Assembly (NCBI RefSeq): GCF_900109085.1
Contig: NZ_FNYW01000002.1
Location: 62,001-126,000, forward strand
DNA length: 64,000 bases
Source of the DNA: Alkalibacterium gilvum
GTDB lineage: Bacteria > Bacillota > Bacilli > Lactobacillales > Carnobacteriaceae_A
Direction: 5' to 3'
Shown here: piece by piece, positions 46,067-55,517 of the stretch
Numbering within the stretch: position 1 is the stretch's first letter
Layout: every line of letters begins with the position of its first letter
Translations under genes and position numbers: made by a program
Notes under the pieces: model-generated
The model's input: only the letters and a program-made list of their open reading frames with translations
The model's database searches: none
What the model was told of the DNA's origin: nothing

Positions 46067-47422
46067 TTGGATAAGCAACACCGGTATTTACCTACAACAG
46101 AAGAAGACCGAAGCGAGATGCTAGAAGCGATTGGTGTATCGTCCATAGACGATTTGTTTTCTGATATACCAGAGTCGATTCGGGTAACAGAAGATAAAAC
46201 GGTTGAATTAAAAAAAGCGCTAAGTGAGCAAGCGTTGACCAAGCACATGAAAAGGTACGCTGATTTAAACGTCTCAACAGACTCTCATGCCTATTTTTTA
46301 GGAGCGGGGACTTATGATCATTATATACCAAGTGTGGTTAACCATGTTTTGCTACGCTCGGAATTTATGACAGCTTATACCCCCTATCAGCCAGAAGCTA
46401 GCCAAGGTGAACTCCAAGCACTCTTCGAATTTCAGTCGATGATATGTGAATTGACCGGAATGGATGTTGCCAACTCAAGTCTCTATGATGGTTTTACGTC
46501 ATTAGGTGAGGCATGCAATTTGGCAGTGGGGGCGACAAAAAGGAATGAAATCATTTACTCCAAAGCGATTCATCCACAGGCGAAGGAAGTTTTAAAGACC
46601 TATGCATATGGAATGGCATACAAGGTTTTGGAAACAGAATTGGATAAGACGATGACTGATTTAGACGACTTAAAACAAAGTATAAACGAGCAGACGGCTG
46701 CTGTTATTATCCAGTACCCGAACTTCTACGGGACCATCGAAGATTTAAAAGCAATTAAATCCTTGTGCGAGACAACGAAAACACTGTTGATTGTAATGGC
46801 CAATCCTCTGGCGCTGGCCCTTTTAAATGCACCAGGAAAGCTTGGGGCAGATATTGTTGTAGGGGACACCCAGCCTTTAGGCCTTCCGATGAACTTTGGT
46901 GGTCCGCATTGTGGTTACTTTGCTGTAAAGAAAAAGTATATGCGTAAAGTACCAGGACGTATTGTCGGACAAACAACGGATAAGGAAGGAAAGCGTGGGT
47001 TTGTAATGACTTTACAAACGCGGGAACAGCATATAAGACGTGACAAGGCAACCTCTAATATGAGTTCCAACCAAGCACTCACAGCCCTGGCCAGTTCTGT
47101 ATTTATGTCTACCTTGGGAAAAGTTGGGCTGACAGAAATGGCTCAACAAAATCTAAATCATGCCCATTACGTTAAAAATAAATTAAAAGAAAAAGGCTTA
47201 GACGTTATTTCTGAGGAGAATGTCTTCAATGAGTTTGTTGTTCAATGCAAGGAACCGTTAGATAAACTATCTGACAAACTTTTGAATGAGAATATCGTCT
47301 CTGGTTATGATGTGTCAAAGGATATCGGCATAGAAAATGCCCTGCTTTTATGCGTTACTGAAAAACGTACCAAAGAAGAGATGGATACATTGATTGATGT
47401 TTTAACAAAAGGGGTGAATTAG
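46067..47422 (+). CDS. gcvPA: Glycine dehydrogenase (decarboxylating) subunit 1
   Basis: N-terminal half of the split P protein that decarboxylates glycine with PLP. A 451-aa protein starting DKQHRYLPTTEEDRSEMLEAIG, with the family motif PYQPEASQGELQALFEFQSMI and FGGPHCGYFAVKKKYMRKVPGRIVG. TTG 46067 is preferred because GAGGAG is 8 bases before it; GTG 46058 overlaps the ribosome site. It is followed directly by gcvPB with no gap. Confidence 0.94.
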   Translation: MDKQHRYLPTTEEDRSEMLEAIGVSSIDDLFSDIPESIRVTEDKTVELKKALSEQALTKHMKRYADLNVSTDSHAYFLGAGTYDHYIPSVVNHVLLRSEFMTAYTPYQPEASQGELQALFEFQSMICELTGMDVANSSLYDGFTSLGEACNLAVGATKRNEIIYSKAIHPQAKEVLKTYAYGMAYKVLETELDKTMTDLDDLKQSINEQTAAVIIQYPNFYGTIEDLKAIKSLCETTKTLLIVMANPLALALLNAPGKLGADIVVGDTQPLGLPMNFGGPHCGYFAVKKKYMRKVPGRIVGQTTDKEGKRGFVMTLQTREQHIRRDKATSNMSSNQALTALASSVFMSTLGKVGLTEMAQQNLNHAHYVKNKLKEKGLDVISEENVFNEFVVQCKEPLDKLSDKLLNENIVSGYDVSKDIGIENALLLCVTEKRTKEEMDTLIDVLTKGVN

Positions 47423-48898
47423 ATGCATACAACCTATAGTGATTTAGTTTTTGAACTATCTAAAAAGGGACGCAAGGCTTACAGCCTTCCAGAATCATCT
47501 ATCCCAAATGTGGATCTTGAAGCCATTCTTCCTACTCATTTACACAGAGAAACCCCGGCTGACTTACCTGAGATTTCTGAACTTCAGGTCATGCGTCATT
47601 ATACAGCCTTATCAAATAAGAATTTTGGTCTGGAAACAGGCTTCTACCCATTAGGTTCTTGTACGATGAAGTATAATCCTAAGGTCAATGAAGACATTGC
47701 GCGCTATAGTGGGTTTTCAAATATCCATCCACTACAGCCATTGAAGACAGCTCAAGGAGCACTTGAAGTGATGTATCATTTGGAAGAAAGCTTAAAAGAA
47801 GTAACCGGTATGGATGCTATTTCACTTCAACCAGCAGCGGGTGCCCAAGGTGAATGGGCGGGGCTTTTAATTTTCAAAGCCTACCATGAAGCTCGAGGAG
47901 AAGGAGCCATACGTCGTAAAATATTGGTTCCCGATTCTGCTCACGGAACGAATCCAGCCAGTGCTGTCGTAGCAGGTTTTGATGTTGTTGAAATAAAATC
48001 CAACGCAGAAGGACGCGTCAGTGTTGATGCGCTGAAAGAGGCCATTGGTCCGGACACGGCAGGTTTGATGCTTACCAATCCGAATACACTTGGCTTGTTT
48101 GAAGTGGATATTGTTGAAATTGCTAACATTGTTCATGAAGCAGGCGGCTTACTCTACTATGACGGAGCCAATGCGAATGCTATTTTAGGCAAGTCAACAC
48201 CTAAAGAAATGGGCTTTGATGTTGTTCACCTGAACTTACACAAGACGTTCAGCACACCCCATGGCGGTGGCGGACCAGGGTCTGGCCCAATTGGGGTCGT
48301 TGATTATCTGATTGATTACTTGCCATCACCACGGATAAAAAAAGAAAAACAGTCCTATACCTTATCTCATAAGCATGAGAAATCGATTGGTCGGGTCAAA
48401 GGGTATTACGGTAATTTTGGCGTGAACGTTCGTGCATATGCCTACATTCGTTCAATGGGATCAAAAGGACTCCAACAAGTCTCGGAAGATGCGGTCTTAC
48501 ATGCCAATTATTTGAAGGCACGCTTGTCGCCATACTTTGATACACCCTTTAAATCACTATGCAAGCATGAATTTGTGTTGAGTGGTACACGTCATAAAAA
48601 GCTCGGTGTAAGAACACTTGACATAGCCAAGCGTTTACTAGACTATGGCTTTTATGCACCAACCGTATATTTCCCACTGATAGTGGATGAGTGTCTGATG
48701 ATTGAACCAACAGAAACGGAATCCAAAGAGACACTTGATGCCTTTGCGGACGCCTTAATTGAAATTGTTAACGATGTAAAAGAAAAGCCAGACCAGATCA
48801 CAGGGGCCCCCTACACGAAGGCCGTTAAACGATTGGACGAAGTTGCTGCCGCAAGGAAACCGGTCGTGAGGTATCAAAAGGGAACACAAGCAAAGTAA
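47423..48898 (+). CDS. gcvPB: Glycine dehydrogenase (decarboxylating) subunit 2
   Basis: C-terminal half of the P protein (491 aa) carrying the PLP lysine in [20 protein letters not shown] and the motif [13 protein letters not shown]. The ATG directly follows the gcvPA stop, so the two halves are made together and form a heterotetramer. The L protein (dihydrolipoyl dehydrogenase) and lipoate enzymes are not in the window. No terminator is clear before the next small gene. Confidence 0.95.
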   Translation: MHTTYSDLVFELSKKGRKAYSLPESSIPNVDLEAILPTHLHRETPADLPEISELQVMRHYTALSNKNFGLETGFYPLGSCTMKYNPKVNEDIARYSGFSNIHPLQPLKTAQGALEVMYHLEESLKEVTGMDAISLQPAAGAQGEWAGLLIFKAYHEARGEGAIRRKILVPDSAHGTNPASAVVAGFDVVEIKSNAEGRVSVDALKEAIGPDTAGLMLTNPNTLGLFEVDIVEIANIVHEAGGLLYYDGANANAILGKSTPKEMGFDVVHLNLHKTFSTPHGGGGPGSGPIGVVDYLIDYLPSPRIKKEKQSYTLSHKHEKSIGRVKGYYGNFGVNVRAYAYIRSMGSKGLQQVSEDAVLHANYLKARLSPYFDTPFKSLCKHEFVLSGTRHKKLGVRTLDIAKRLLDYGFYAPTVYFPLIVDECLMIEPTETESKETLDAFADALIEIVNDVKEKPDQITGAPYTKAVKRLDEVAAARKPVVRYQKGTQAK

Positions 48899-48971
48899 AG
48901 AGGTAAGAGAAAAAGTCAGTTGTATTTAACAAGCAAATGATATGACATTACGTTCAGGGAGGTTATATTCA

Positions 48972-49130
48972 ATGAGTCGTACAAAAAAGATGATTATCAC
49001 AGCCGTATCTATTTTAGGAAGTGTCACAGCTTTTGTATCGGGGTTATTTTTAACTTTCTTTGTGGTGGGTAAAAAAATCGATCAAGCGTATACGTCCAAA
49101 AGAAACGATAATGAAGATGATGAAAACTAA
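48972..49130 (+). CDS. Small single-helix membrane protein
   Basis: A 52-aa protein: basic start MSRTKKM, one long hydrophobic helix (IITAVSILGSVTAFVSGLFLTFFVV) and a charged tail (KKIDQAYTSKRNDNEDDEN). ATG 48972 follows AGGGAGG; an in-frame ATG at 48942 has no ribosome site. Not recognised. It lies between gcvPB and the carbonic anhydrase gene. Confidence 0.65.
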   Translation: MSRTKKMIITAVSILGSVTAFVSGLFLTFFVVGKKIDQAYTSKRNDNEDDEN

Positions 49131-49218
49131 GTGACGGATTAAGTTGAAATAAACAATCACAGTCCTACTTTTAAAAAGAGAAGCAAGGATCCGTGTTTAT
49201 GAGTGAGAGGAGTGTTGG

Positions 49219-49857
49219 ATGCAAGAGGAAGTCAGAAGTAAAATTCAAAGAGGTTTAAAAACTTTCCAAGTAGGTAAGTATGAAAAGTCTAAAGCGATAT
49301 ATAAAGAGCATGCAACACAACAGAATCCAGATATTTTATATATTGGGTGTTCTGATTCAAGGGTGAGTCCGGAAGTGATTTTGGATGCTGATCCTGGAGA
49401 GCTCTTTGTTTTGAGAAACATTGCTAACAAAGTTCCGTCCCTGAAGAAAAATGAGATGGACCCAACAACGATGTCAGCTATAGAATTTGCCGTAGTGGTT
49501 TTAAACGTCAAAACGATTGTTATTTGCGGACATTCCAATTGTGGTGGGTGTGCAGCCGCATTATCTGGAGAAAAAACGTTAGGTACTTTGCCTTATACAA
49601 AACAGTACTTGGAGCCCTTAAAAGAGTTAAGCGAAAAAGTAACACGCGAGGCTTTTGATAAAACTGATACAGAAAAAGCAAGAATGATGGAAGAACAGAA
49701 TGTACTAAAACAATTGGTGCATTTACGCGAATATTCCTTTATAAATAAACGCATAGAAGCAGGGGACCTCGAAATTCAGGGTTGGCGATTTGATATTGGA
49801 TCAGGCAAAGTGGAAAGATACAACGAAAAAACGGATAGTTTTAGACCCATTATTTAA
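49219..49857 (+). CDS. Beta-class carbonic anhydrase
   Basis: Zinc enzyme (212 aa) that interconverts CO2 and bicarbonate. The zinc ligands are in CSDSRVSPE (Cys, with the Asp-Arg dyad) and GHSNCGGC (His and Cys). GAGAGGAG precedes ATG. Cytoplasmic; position after the CO2-producing glycine cleavage operon is suggestive but may be chance. Confidence 0.93.
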   Translation: MQEEVRSKIQRGLKTFQVGKYEKSKAIYKEHATQQNPDILYIGCSDSRVSPEVILDADPGELFVLRNIANKVPSLKKNEMDPTTMSAIEFAVVVLNVKTIVICGHSNCGGCAAALSGEKTLGTLPYTKQYLEPLKELSEKVTREAFDKTDTEKARMMEEQNVLKQLVHLREYSFINKRIEAGDLEIQGWRFDIGSGKVERYNEKTDSFRPII

Positions 49858-50003
49858 GTTGAAGAGAACGCTATACACTAAAGAAACAGAGCGGTTCATT
49901 CGTCACATAAAGGTCTAAATAACAAAGATAAAAGTAGTTTATGTTTATAAAATAACAGAGGTTTTAATTTTACCATTGAAACTCTCATAAAAATAAGTTA
50001 GAC

Positions 50004-50009
50004 TATAAT
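50004..50009 (+). promoter_or_regulatory. -10 box of the lysine-riboswitch transcript
   Basis: TATAAT at 50004-50009, about 20 bases before the aptamer. No good -35 box at standard spacing; TTGAAA at 49976 is 22 bases away. Confidence 0.45.
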
Positions 50010-50028
50010 ATGTTGAAAACAGAAGAAA

Positions 50029-50240
50029 AGATAGGGGCGCAAAGAATAAGAGTACTGTCTGGAGGCACGACGGCCGTTGAATGACAGGAAAGGATTTTTT
50101 GCCGAAGGGTAACGGAGAGTCAAACCGTTATCCTGGCCATACGTTTAATAAGCGTATGACTGTCACGCTTGCGTGGAGCACTATCCTTAAATATGCGATT
50201 GCAAAGCATCTAAGGATTTGTTCCCTTGGGTGCTTTTTTA
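50029..50240 (+). promoter_or_regulatory. Lysine riboswitch (L box) with terminator
   Basis: Aptamer 50029-50186: P1 pairs GATAG (50030) with CTATC (50181), and the core shows AGATAGGGGCGCAAAG, AAGAGTA, GGAAAGGATTTTTTGCCGAAGG, a CTGGCC and TGACTGTCA segment, and TGGAGCACTATCC, all as in the lysC-type L box. Downstream, ATCCTTA (50182-50188 region) can pair with TAAGGAT (antiterminator). Alternatively, AAAGCATCTAAGG (50203 on) can pair with CCCTTGGGTGCTTT, followed by TTTTTA (terminator, 50203-50239). Lysine binding fixes P1 and should allow termination. Confidence 0.93.
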
Positions 50241-50268
50241 TGTAAAATTTTTAGATTGGAGAAGAATC

Positions 50269-52008
50269 ATGAAAAAACAACGTAAACGATTTAATCTAGT
50301 ATTGATTTTAGGAGGGATATTTTCACTCTTACCGACCCAAGTACTGGCTGCAGAAACGGACAGCAGTCTTGTTCAATCAATGGGACCTCTAACACTTATT
50401 CCACCCATTATTGCTATTATACTCGCATTTGTTACTAAAAATGTTATCTTGTCATTGTTCTTAGGTATCTTTAGTGGAACGGTTATTATCCAATATGCAA
50501 GTGGAGCAAACATCCTTTTAGGACTACTTTACGGCTTCACTGATATTGTGGATTACATTTTGACATCACTTTCAGATCCATGGAATGCTGGTATTATACT
50601 TCAAGTTCTTGCTATTGGAGGATTAATTGCACTTATTACATCGACGGGTGGTGCGCGAGAAATTGCGGAAAGTCTTGCTAAACGAGCAAAGGGGCCAGTC
50701 AGTACACAAATCATCACATGGGCATTAGGCCTTTTGATATTCTTTGATGACTATGCAAATGCTTTGATTGTTGGACCTATTATGCGTCCTGTTTCGGATA
50801 AAATGAAAATGTCTCGTGAACGACTTGCCTTCGTTATCGACGCAACCGCAGCACCAATTGCAGGGATTGCTTTGATTTCGACGTGGATTGGTTATGAAGT
50901 TGGACTCATTAATGATGCCTACCAATCTATTGGTCAAAACGTGAATGCTTATGGTATTTTTCTACAAACAATTCCTTACCGCTTCTATAATATTTTGATG
51001 CTAGTCTTTGTTTTCGTGACGTCTATAACATTGAGAGAATTTGGGCCAATGAAAAAAGCCCAGGAACGTGCCCGTGATAAGCATGAACTTATTGCTAAAG
51101 GCTCGCAACTTGATAATAGTGATGATGAAATGGAAGTCGTTACCAAAGGGAAGTCTTCTATTTGGAACGCATTAATTCCGATTGGTTCATTAATTGCCTT
51201 CAGTTTCATCGGATTTTATACGAATGGCCGCACAGCAATATTAAATGGAGAGAATACTGCTTTAATACAAATCATTGAGCGTGCACCTTTTTCTTTTGAA
51301 ACATTGAGAGAAGTGTTTGGCGCTTCAGATGCGTCTATCGTTTTATTCCAGGCTGCTTTAATCGCGAGTATTATTGCCTTGGTTATGGGCGTCTTGGAAG
51401 GGCATTTCAACTTCAGTAAAGGAATCGATATTTGGGTCAATGGTATGAAAACACTGATGATTACTGGTGTGGTCTTGCTATTAGCTTGGTCACTATCCGG
51501 CGTCATGGGTGATTTGGGCACGGCTGATTATTTAGTTTCTTTATTAAGTGATTCAATGCCAGCCTTTTTACTGCCTACAGTGATATTTTTGTTGGGTGCG
51601 ATTATCTCTTTCGCCACAGGAACGTCTTATGGAACTATGGGTATTTTGATGCCCCTAGCCATTCCTTTGGCAACAGCGATGCATCCAGAAGATCCCAATT
51701 TTGTGATTATGTCTGCGGGTGCTGTGTTAACAGGAGCCATCTTTGGAGATCATGCCTCTCCGATTTCAGATACGACGATATTGTCATCAATGGGCGCTGG
51801 CTCTAATTTACTAGACCACGTGAAGACGCAACTGCCTTATGCTATTGTTGTCGCTGCGATTTCGATCCTGTTTGGCTATATCCCATCCGCTTTCGGTGTC
51901 TCAGTTATGCTAGTCTTGCCGCTCGCGCTTATTGCTGTCGTCGGATCCGTCTTTATCTTTGGTAAGAAAACAGACACAACAGAAACAATGCTAGAAGAGG
52001 AAAAGTAA
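50269..52008 (+). CDS. lysW: NhaC-family Na+/H+ antiporter-like transporter, likely lysine transporter
   Basis: A 579-aa polytopic membrane protein of the NhaC group (motifs LFLGIFSGTVI, IFFDDYANALIVGPIMRPVSD, FATGTSYGTMGILMP, GDHASPISDTTILSS). A signal-like N-terminus (VLILGGIFSLLPTQVLA) precedes it. The lysine riboswitch upstream argues for lysine transport; NhaC-type proteins under L-box control have been proposed as lysine transporters (LysW). Without the riboswitch it would be called a Na+/H+ antiporter. ATG 50269 follows TTGGAGAAG; the frame upstream runs into the terminator stem. Confidence 0.85.
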   Translation: MKKQRKRFNLVLILGGIFSLLPTQVLAAETDSSLVQSMGPLTLIPPIIAIILAFVTKNVILSLFLGIFSGTVIIQYASGANILLGLLYGFTDIVDYILTSLSDPWNAGIILQVLAIGGLIALITSTGGAREIAESLAKRAKGPVSTQIITWALGLLIFFDDYANALIVGPIMRPVSDKMKMSRERLAFVIDATAAPIAGIALISTWIGYEVGLINDAYQSIGQNVNAYGIFLQTIPYRFYNILMLVFVFVTSITLREFGPMKKAQERARDKHELIAKGSQLDNSDDEMEVVTKGKSSIWNALIPIGSLIAFSFIGFYTNGRTAILNGENTALIQIIERAPFSFETLREVFGASDASIVLFQAALIASIIALVMGVLEGHFNFSKGIDIWVNGMKTLMITGVVLLLAWSLSGVMGDLGTADYLVSLLSDSMPAFLLPTVIFLLGAIISFATGTSYGTMGILMPLAIPLATAMHPEDPNFVIMSAGAVLTGAIFGDHASPISDTTILSSMGAGSNLLDHVKTQLPYAIVVAAISILFGYIPSAFGVSVMLVLPLALIAVVGSVFIFGKKTDTTETMLEEEK

Positions 52009-52021
52009 TATTAAATAAAGT

Positions 52022-52063
52022 AGTCCAGCTACCACTTTCACAGTGATTAGCTGGACTTTTTTA
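52022..52063 (+). terminator. Intrinsic terminator after the NhaC-type gene
   Basis: AGTCCAGCTA and TAGCTGGACT are perfect 10-base arms, with an inner CACT/AGTG pair, followed by TTTTTT. Confidence 0.88.
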
Positions 52064-52160
52064 GTGAGGAAGAGTCGAGAAGCCTCTCGACTCAATTCAG
52101 CTAGGTAATATTAGCGTTTATTGGGGTTTTATGCTTTTTTGATATGAAGACGTGGGGAGG

Positions 52161-52486
52161 GTTCGGCCAAATGGAATCATTTTAATATTCTGAATGGTCG
52201 AACATCGCTGGGTTTGACCATTTCGAAAGTGTATAACGAAAGAAGTGTCCGAAGTAGACGGAAGTTCGGCCAAATAGTATCATTTTAGTGTTCAGAATGG
52301 TCGAACAACGCCGGGTTCGACCGTTTCGCAAGTGTATAACAAAAGAAGTGTCCGAAGTAGACGGAAGTTCGGCCAAATAGTATCGTTTTAATGTTCAGAA
52401 TGGTCGAACAACGCCGAGTTCGACCGTTTCTCAAGTCTTCAACAAAAGAAGTGTCCGAACATGACAAAAAAACGGCCGAACACCTT
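52161..52486. repeat. 103-bp tandem repeat array 4 (3 units plus part) in a convergent gap
   Basis: Units begin GTTCGGCCAAAT at 52161, 52264 and 52367 (103-bp step); a partial one follows (ACGGCCGAACAC, 52471). Each unit is a dimer of about 51-bp halves: GTTCGGCC at position 1 and GTTCGACC at 52; GGTCGAAC at 36 and GTCCGAA at 87. AATGGTCGAAC pairs with GTTCGACCGTT (11 bp, one G-U). In unit 1 the pair is AATGGTCGAAC with GTTTGACCATT, where a different position has the G-U, so pairing is kept. It lies between the NhaC-type gene (+) and the DUF368 gene (-). Confidence 0.94.
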
Positions 52487-52576
52487 CAACTAACTAAAAT
52501 AAATCCAACATAAGAAACCACCAAACCATAACCCCTTCCAAACCAAGCCAACCCTCCTCCAAAACCTCCAGATATG

Positions 52577-52637
52577 AGAAAAAAGCTTCATCTGCACCTA
52601 GCTCTAAAAAGGGCGAGGCGAAGACGAAGCTTTTCCG
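52577..52637 (-). terminator. Terminator of the DUF368 gene
   Basis: AAAAGCTTC and GAAGCTTTT arms close a large hairpin with an inner GCTCT/GGGCG-type stem; on the minus strand it ends in TTTTTTC. Confidence 0.7.
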
Positions 52638-52721
52638 GTATCACTTGTCACTTAACCATTCTAAATAAGAAGGATAAATGGACCAAGTCGTAAGGAAAAC
52701 GACTTTTTAATAGTGACTGCA

Positions 52722-53648
52722 TTAAGCGTGTGTTTCTTCAGGTAACTCTTCTGTGACATCATCTGTTCTTCCTACAGCGAATGTGAGTGAATAGCAAGCA
52801 AGGGCAATAACGAGCGCGATGATCATTTTAACAAAAGCATTACCCGTTGTTAATTCATTCAAAGCGTTGGTGTTGGCAATGACTGCAACGGGAGAAGCTG
52901 TTACAAGCCCCAAAATCGCTGCGTAAGTAAAACTTGGATAACTAGAAAAGAAGTAGTCAATGACCTTACTAATCAAAATAATACCAATTAACATACCTAA
53001 AGCATAAGAAGTAAGCAAAATAGTATAAGGAATCAATTCAGACAAGTTAAATGTTGTAAGATTAGAAGTAAATCCATTGATAGCATAAATGACGGCATAG
53101 TAATAACCCATAATCAGCATCAACAATGACCCGCTGATTCCTGGTACGACCATTGCGGCGGCTGAGACTAAACCGACAAAAAATAATGCAATGAGAGGAC
53201 CAGCACCTAAACTAATAGTATCAGGACCGCTACCGGAAACATCAGCGACGCCCATCCAAGCCACAAGAGCTAAAAATATAACAAAGAGGAACACATGGAT
53301 TGGAGTGATTTTTTGTTTATCTTCTATCAAACTTTCTTTGAATGATTCAGATAAAATAGGCAGGCCACCTAAAATCAAACCAACAAAAGCAAAAGCTGTG
53401 TAGAAAGTATGTTCATCTAACAACCATGTAATAATCATAGAGAAACCGGCTACGCCAAGTAAAGCCCCAATCAATATCGGTAGCAAAACGTGCATGCTTC
53501 GTTTAAATTCTTTTCTGATATGTGTAAAAGAGTGAATGATATCATCGTAAATACCCAGAGATACAGCCATTGTTCCGCCTGAAACACCAGGGATGATATT
53601 TGAAATACCAATAAATAAACCTTTGATTACTAACCAAATATATTGCAT
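52722..53648 (-). CDS. popT: DUF368 protein, undecaprenyl-phosphate transporter (PopT) family
   Basis: A 308-aa membrane protein with about eight hydrophobic helices and two inverted-repeat-like glycine motifs: NIIPGVSGGTMAVSLGIYD near the N-terminus and MVVPGISGSLLMLIMGYY in the middle. DUF368 proteins were shown in other bacteria to return undecaprenyl phosphate to the inner face of the membrane, with a fitness role under alkaline conditions. AAGGAG is just before the ATG. Monocistronic on the minus strand. Confidence 0.88.
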   Translation of the reverse strand: MQYIWLVIKGLFIGISNIIPGVSGGTMAVSLGIYDDIIHSFTHIRKEFKRSMHVLLPILIGALLGVAGFSMIITWLLDEHTFYTAFAFVGLILGGLPILSESFKESLIEDKQKITPIHVFLFVIFLALVAWMGVADVSGSGPDTISLGAGPLIALFFVGLVSAAAMVVPGISGSLLMLIMGYYYAVIYAINGFTSNLTTFNLSELIPYTILLTSYALGMLIGIILISKVIDYFFSSYPSFTYAAILGLVTASPVAVIANTNALNELTTGNAFVKMIIALVIALACYSLTFAVGRTDDVTEELPEETHA

Positions 53649-53795
53649 AATAAGCTCCTTAAAAATGATAATCTATCCGTTTTATAGTCTAACATGTTTT
53701 ATAGTTTAACATAATAAAGGATAAATAGGATGAAAAAAATGTAACTATTTAATTTTGTCACAGACTAAACTAAGTAGTTACATTTAAATATGATA

Positions 53796-55319
53796 TTAAT
53801 TGTATTTGTATAATTGTTTTTTTACATCAGAAACATAGCCTTTATCGGTGTTGATAATAAGTTCGTCACCAGGTAGAAAGACCGTGTCCCGATGGGGAAT
53901 AAATTCGTGATCACGACGAGCAATTTTCACTAAATGCGCGCCCTCCGGAGTAATCAGATGTTTCGCCATCATCCCATCCAAGGCAGTACCGACTTCGACA
54001 TGCATAGTTATCTCTGCGACTTCTCCCTGAAAAAGACGGGGTTGCGCATTGACTTTTCGGAAAAGAAGTTCTTCATAAATAGGTTCAGAGCCTACAAAGT
54101 CAGACATAACATAAGCACTTAAACACACAACCGCAAGTGGCATAAGATGCGTGACAGATCCTGTCATTTCCGTAATCAGCATAACCGAAGTTAAGGGAGC
54201 TTTTGTAACAGAAGTTAAGAAGCCGCCCATGGCATAAATAATGAAGCTACGTAAGAAAATATCATCGATACCCGTGAGTGATAGAGCGCCATTTCCATAA
54301 ATAGAGCCCATGAGAGCACCTAGACTCAAAACAGGAATAAAAATACCGCCAGGAAGACCTGAGCCATACGAAAGATGTGAAAATATAAACCGGAAAACAA
54401 AAATACCAACGAGTAACCAGAGTGTTGGTGAACCTTCATTCAACATATCAATTACTTCTATACCTCCACCAAGCATTGAAGGGAAGAAGAGACCAATGGG
54501 GATAACAAGTAAAAAAGGTATAAATATATATAAGTAGGGCGGAATAGGTAGCATGCTGTATACTTTTGGCATAGCTAGCAGAACTTCCTGATACAACCAT
54601 CCACCTAAGGCTAGAAAAACACCTAGTAAAACTAAGTGACCATAATATTCAAGAGGGAACTGAAAAAGTTCACCTAAATTCATAGGCGCTTCAACACCAA
54701 AAATCTGATAGGCAACAAAATTAGCTGTAATAGAAGCTGAGAAAGCTGTGAGAAGCAAGATTCCTGAAAACTTACGATGCATCTCTTCTAGAACAAAGAG
54801 GATACCAGAAACTGGGGCATTGAAAGCAGCAGCTAGTCCAGCACTTGCACCGGCTGAGATTAGTATTTTTTGCTGGGAACGATTCCCTTTGAGATAATGA
54901 TTAACCCCCTGTCCAACAGCACCGCCAAGCTGAATAGAAGGACCTTCACGCCCAAGCGCAAGTCCAGAACCAATCGCTAAAGTACCTCCGATAAATTTAC
55001 GCCATAAAATCGAAGACCAATTCAAATCCAGACTACCGTGCAGCTGGCCTTCAATATCTTGGATGCCGGAACCTTTGATATCCGGCTCATGTTTTATAAG
55101 CAAAGAGATAATAAATGCAAATAAAAGCATAAGTAAAACCCATCCGACTATCCAAATAGGCTGGTCATTTAAAAAATGATACACTTCAAATGTCGTTTCT
55201 AACAGGAGCTCAACAGAAGCACGTAATAAACTAATAACGACTCCCGCAATAGCGCCAACAAGCATTCCTTTCGTTACATACAGTATTTTAGACCATTCAA
55301 GATTATGTAAAGCCCTCAT
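53796..55319 (-). CDS. ClC-family chloride transporter with C-terminal TrkA-C domain
   Basis: A 507-aa protein. The ClC core (residues about 10-425) has the three anion-site motifs GSGIQD, GREGPSIQLG (gating Glu present) and GLPGGIFIPVLSLG. A Glu is also present in VLEEMHRKF, the internal proton position, which suggests a Cl-/H+ exchanger and not a channel. The C-terminal 75 residues look like a TrkA-C regulatory domain (VKIARRDHEFIP...GDELIINT). ATG 55319 was chosen since TTGGAGG is just upstream; TTG 55331 is inside that ribosome site. Confidence 0.9.
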   Translation of the reverse strand: MRALHNLEWSKILYVTKGMLVGAIAGVVISLLRASVELLLETTFEVYHFLNDQPIWIVGWVLLMLLFAFIISLLIKHEPDIKGSGIQDIEGQLHGSLDLNWSSILWRKFIGGTLAIGSGLALGREGPSIQLGGAVGQGVNHYLKGNRSQQKILISAGASAGLAAAFNAPVSGILFVLEEMHRKFSGILLLTAFSASITANFVAYQIFGVEAPMNLGELFQFPLEYYGHLVLLGVFLALGGWLYQEVLLAMPKVYSMLPIPPYLYIFIPFLLVIPIGLFFPSMLGGGIEVIDMLNEGSPTLWLLVGIFVFRFIFSHLSYGSGLPGGIFIPVLSLGALMGSIYGNGALSLTGIDDIFLRSFIIYAMGGFLTSVTKAPLTSVMLITEMTGSVTHLMPLAVVCLSAYVMSDFVGSEPIYEELLFRKVNAQPRLFQGEVAEITMHVEVGTALDGMMAKHLITPEGAHLVKIARRDHEFIPHRDTVFLPGDELIINTDKGYVSDVKKQLYKYN

Positions 55320-55517
55320 AAAAACCTCCAATATAATGTGAGTAACTTACATTTTATATTATATTAATAGAAAAAAACAAGTCAGAAGAATTAAATTTAG
55401 CAAAATATCATTTAAAAAGTTGACCACTCAGGGCAAGAAGGAATATGATAAAAGTGTATATGACTGAAAAATGAAATAAATAAGAAAATGACTGAGATAA
55501 AAGAGGAGGAAAATAAC

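Noticed and set aside
46092-46331. Minus-strand frame within gcvPA
   Set aside because: Fully overlaps a well-supported gene and has no start signals.
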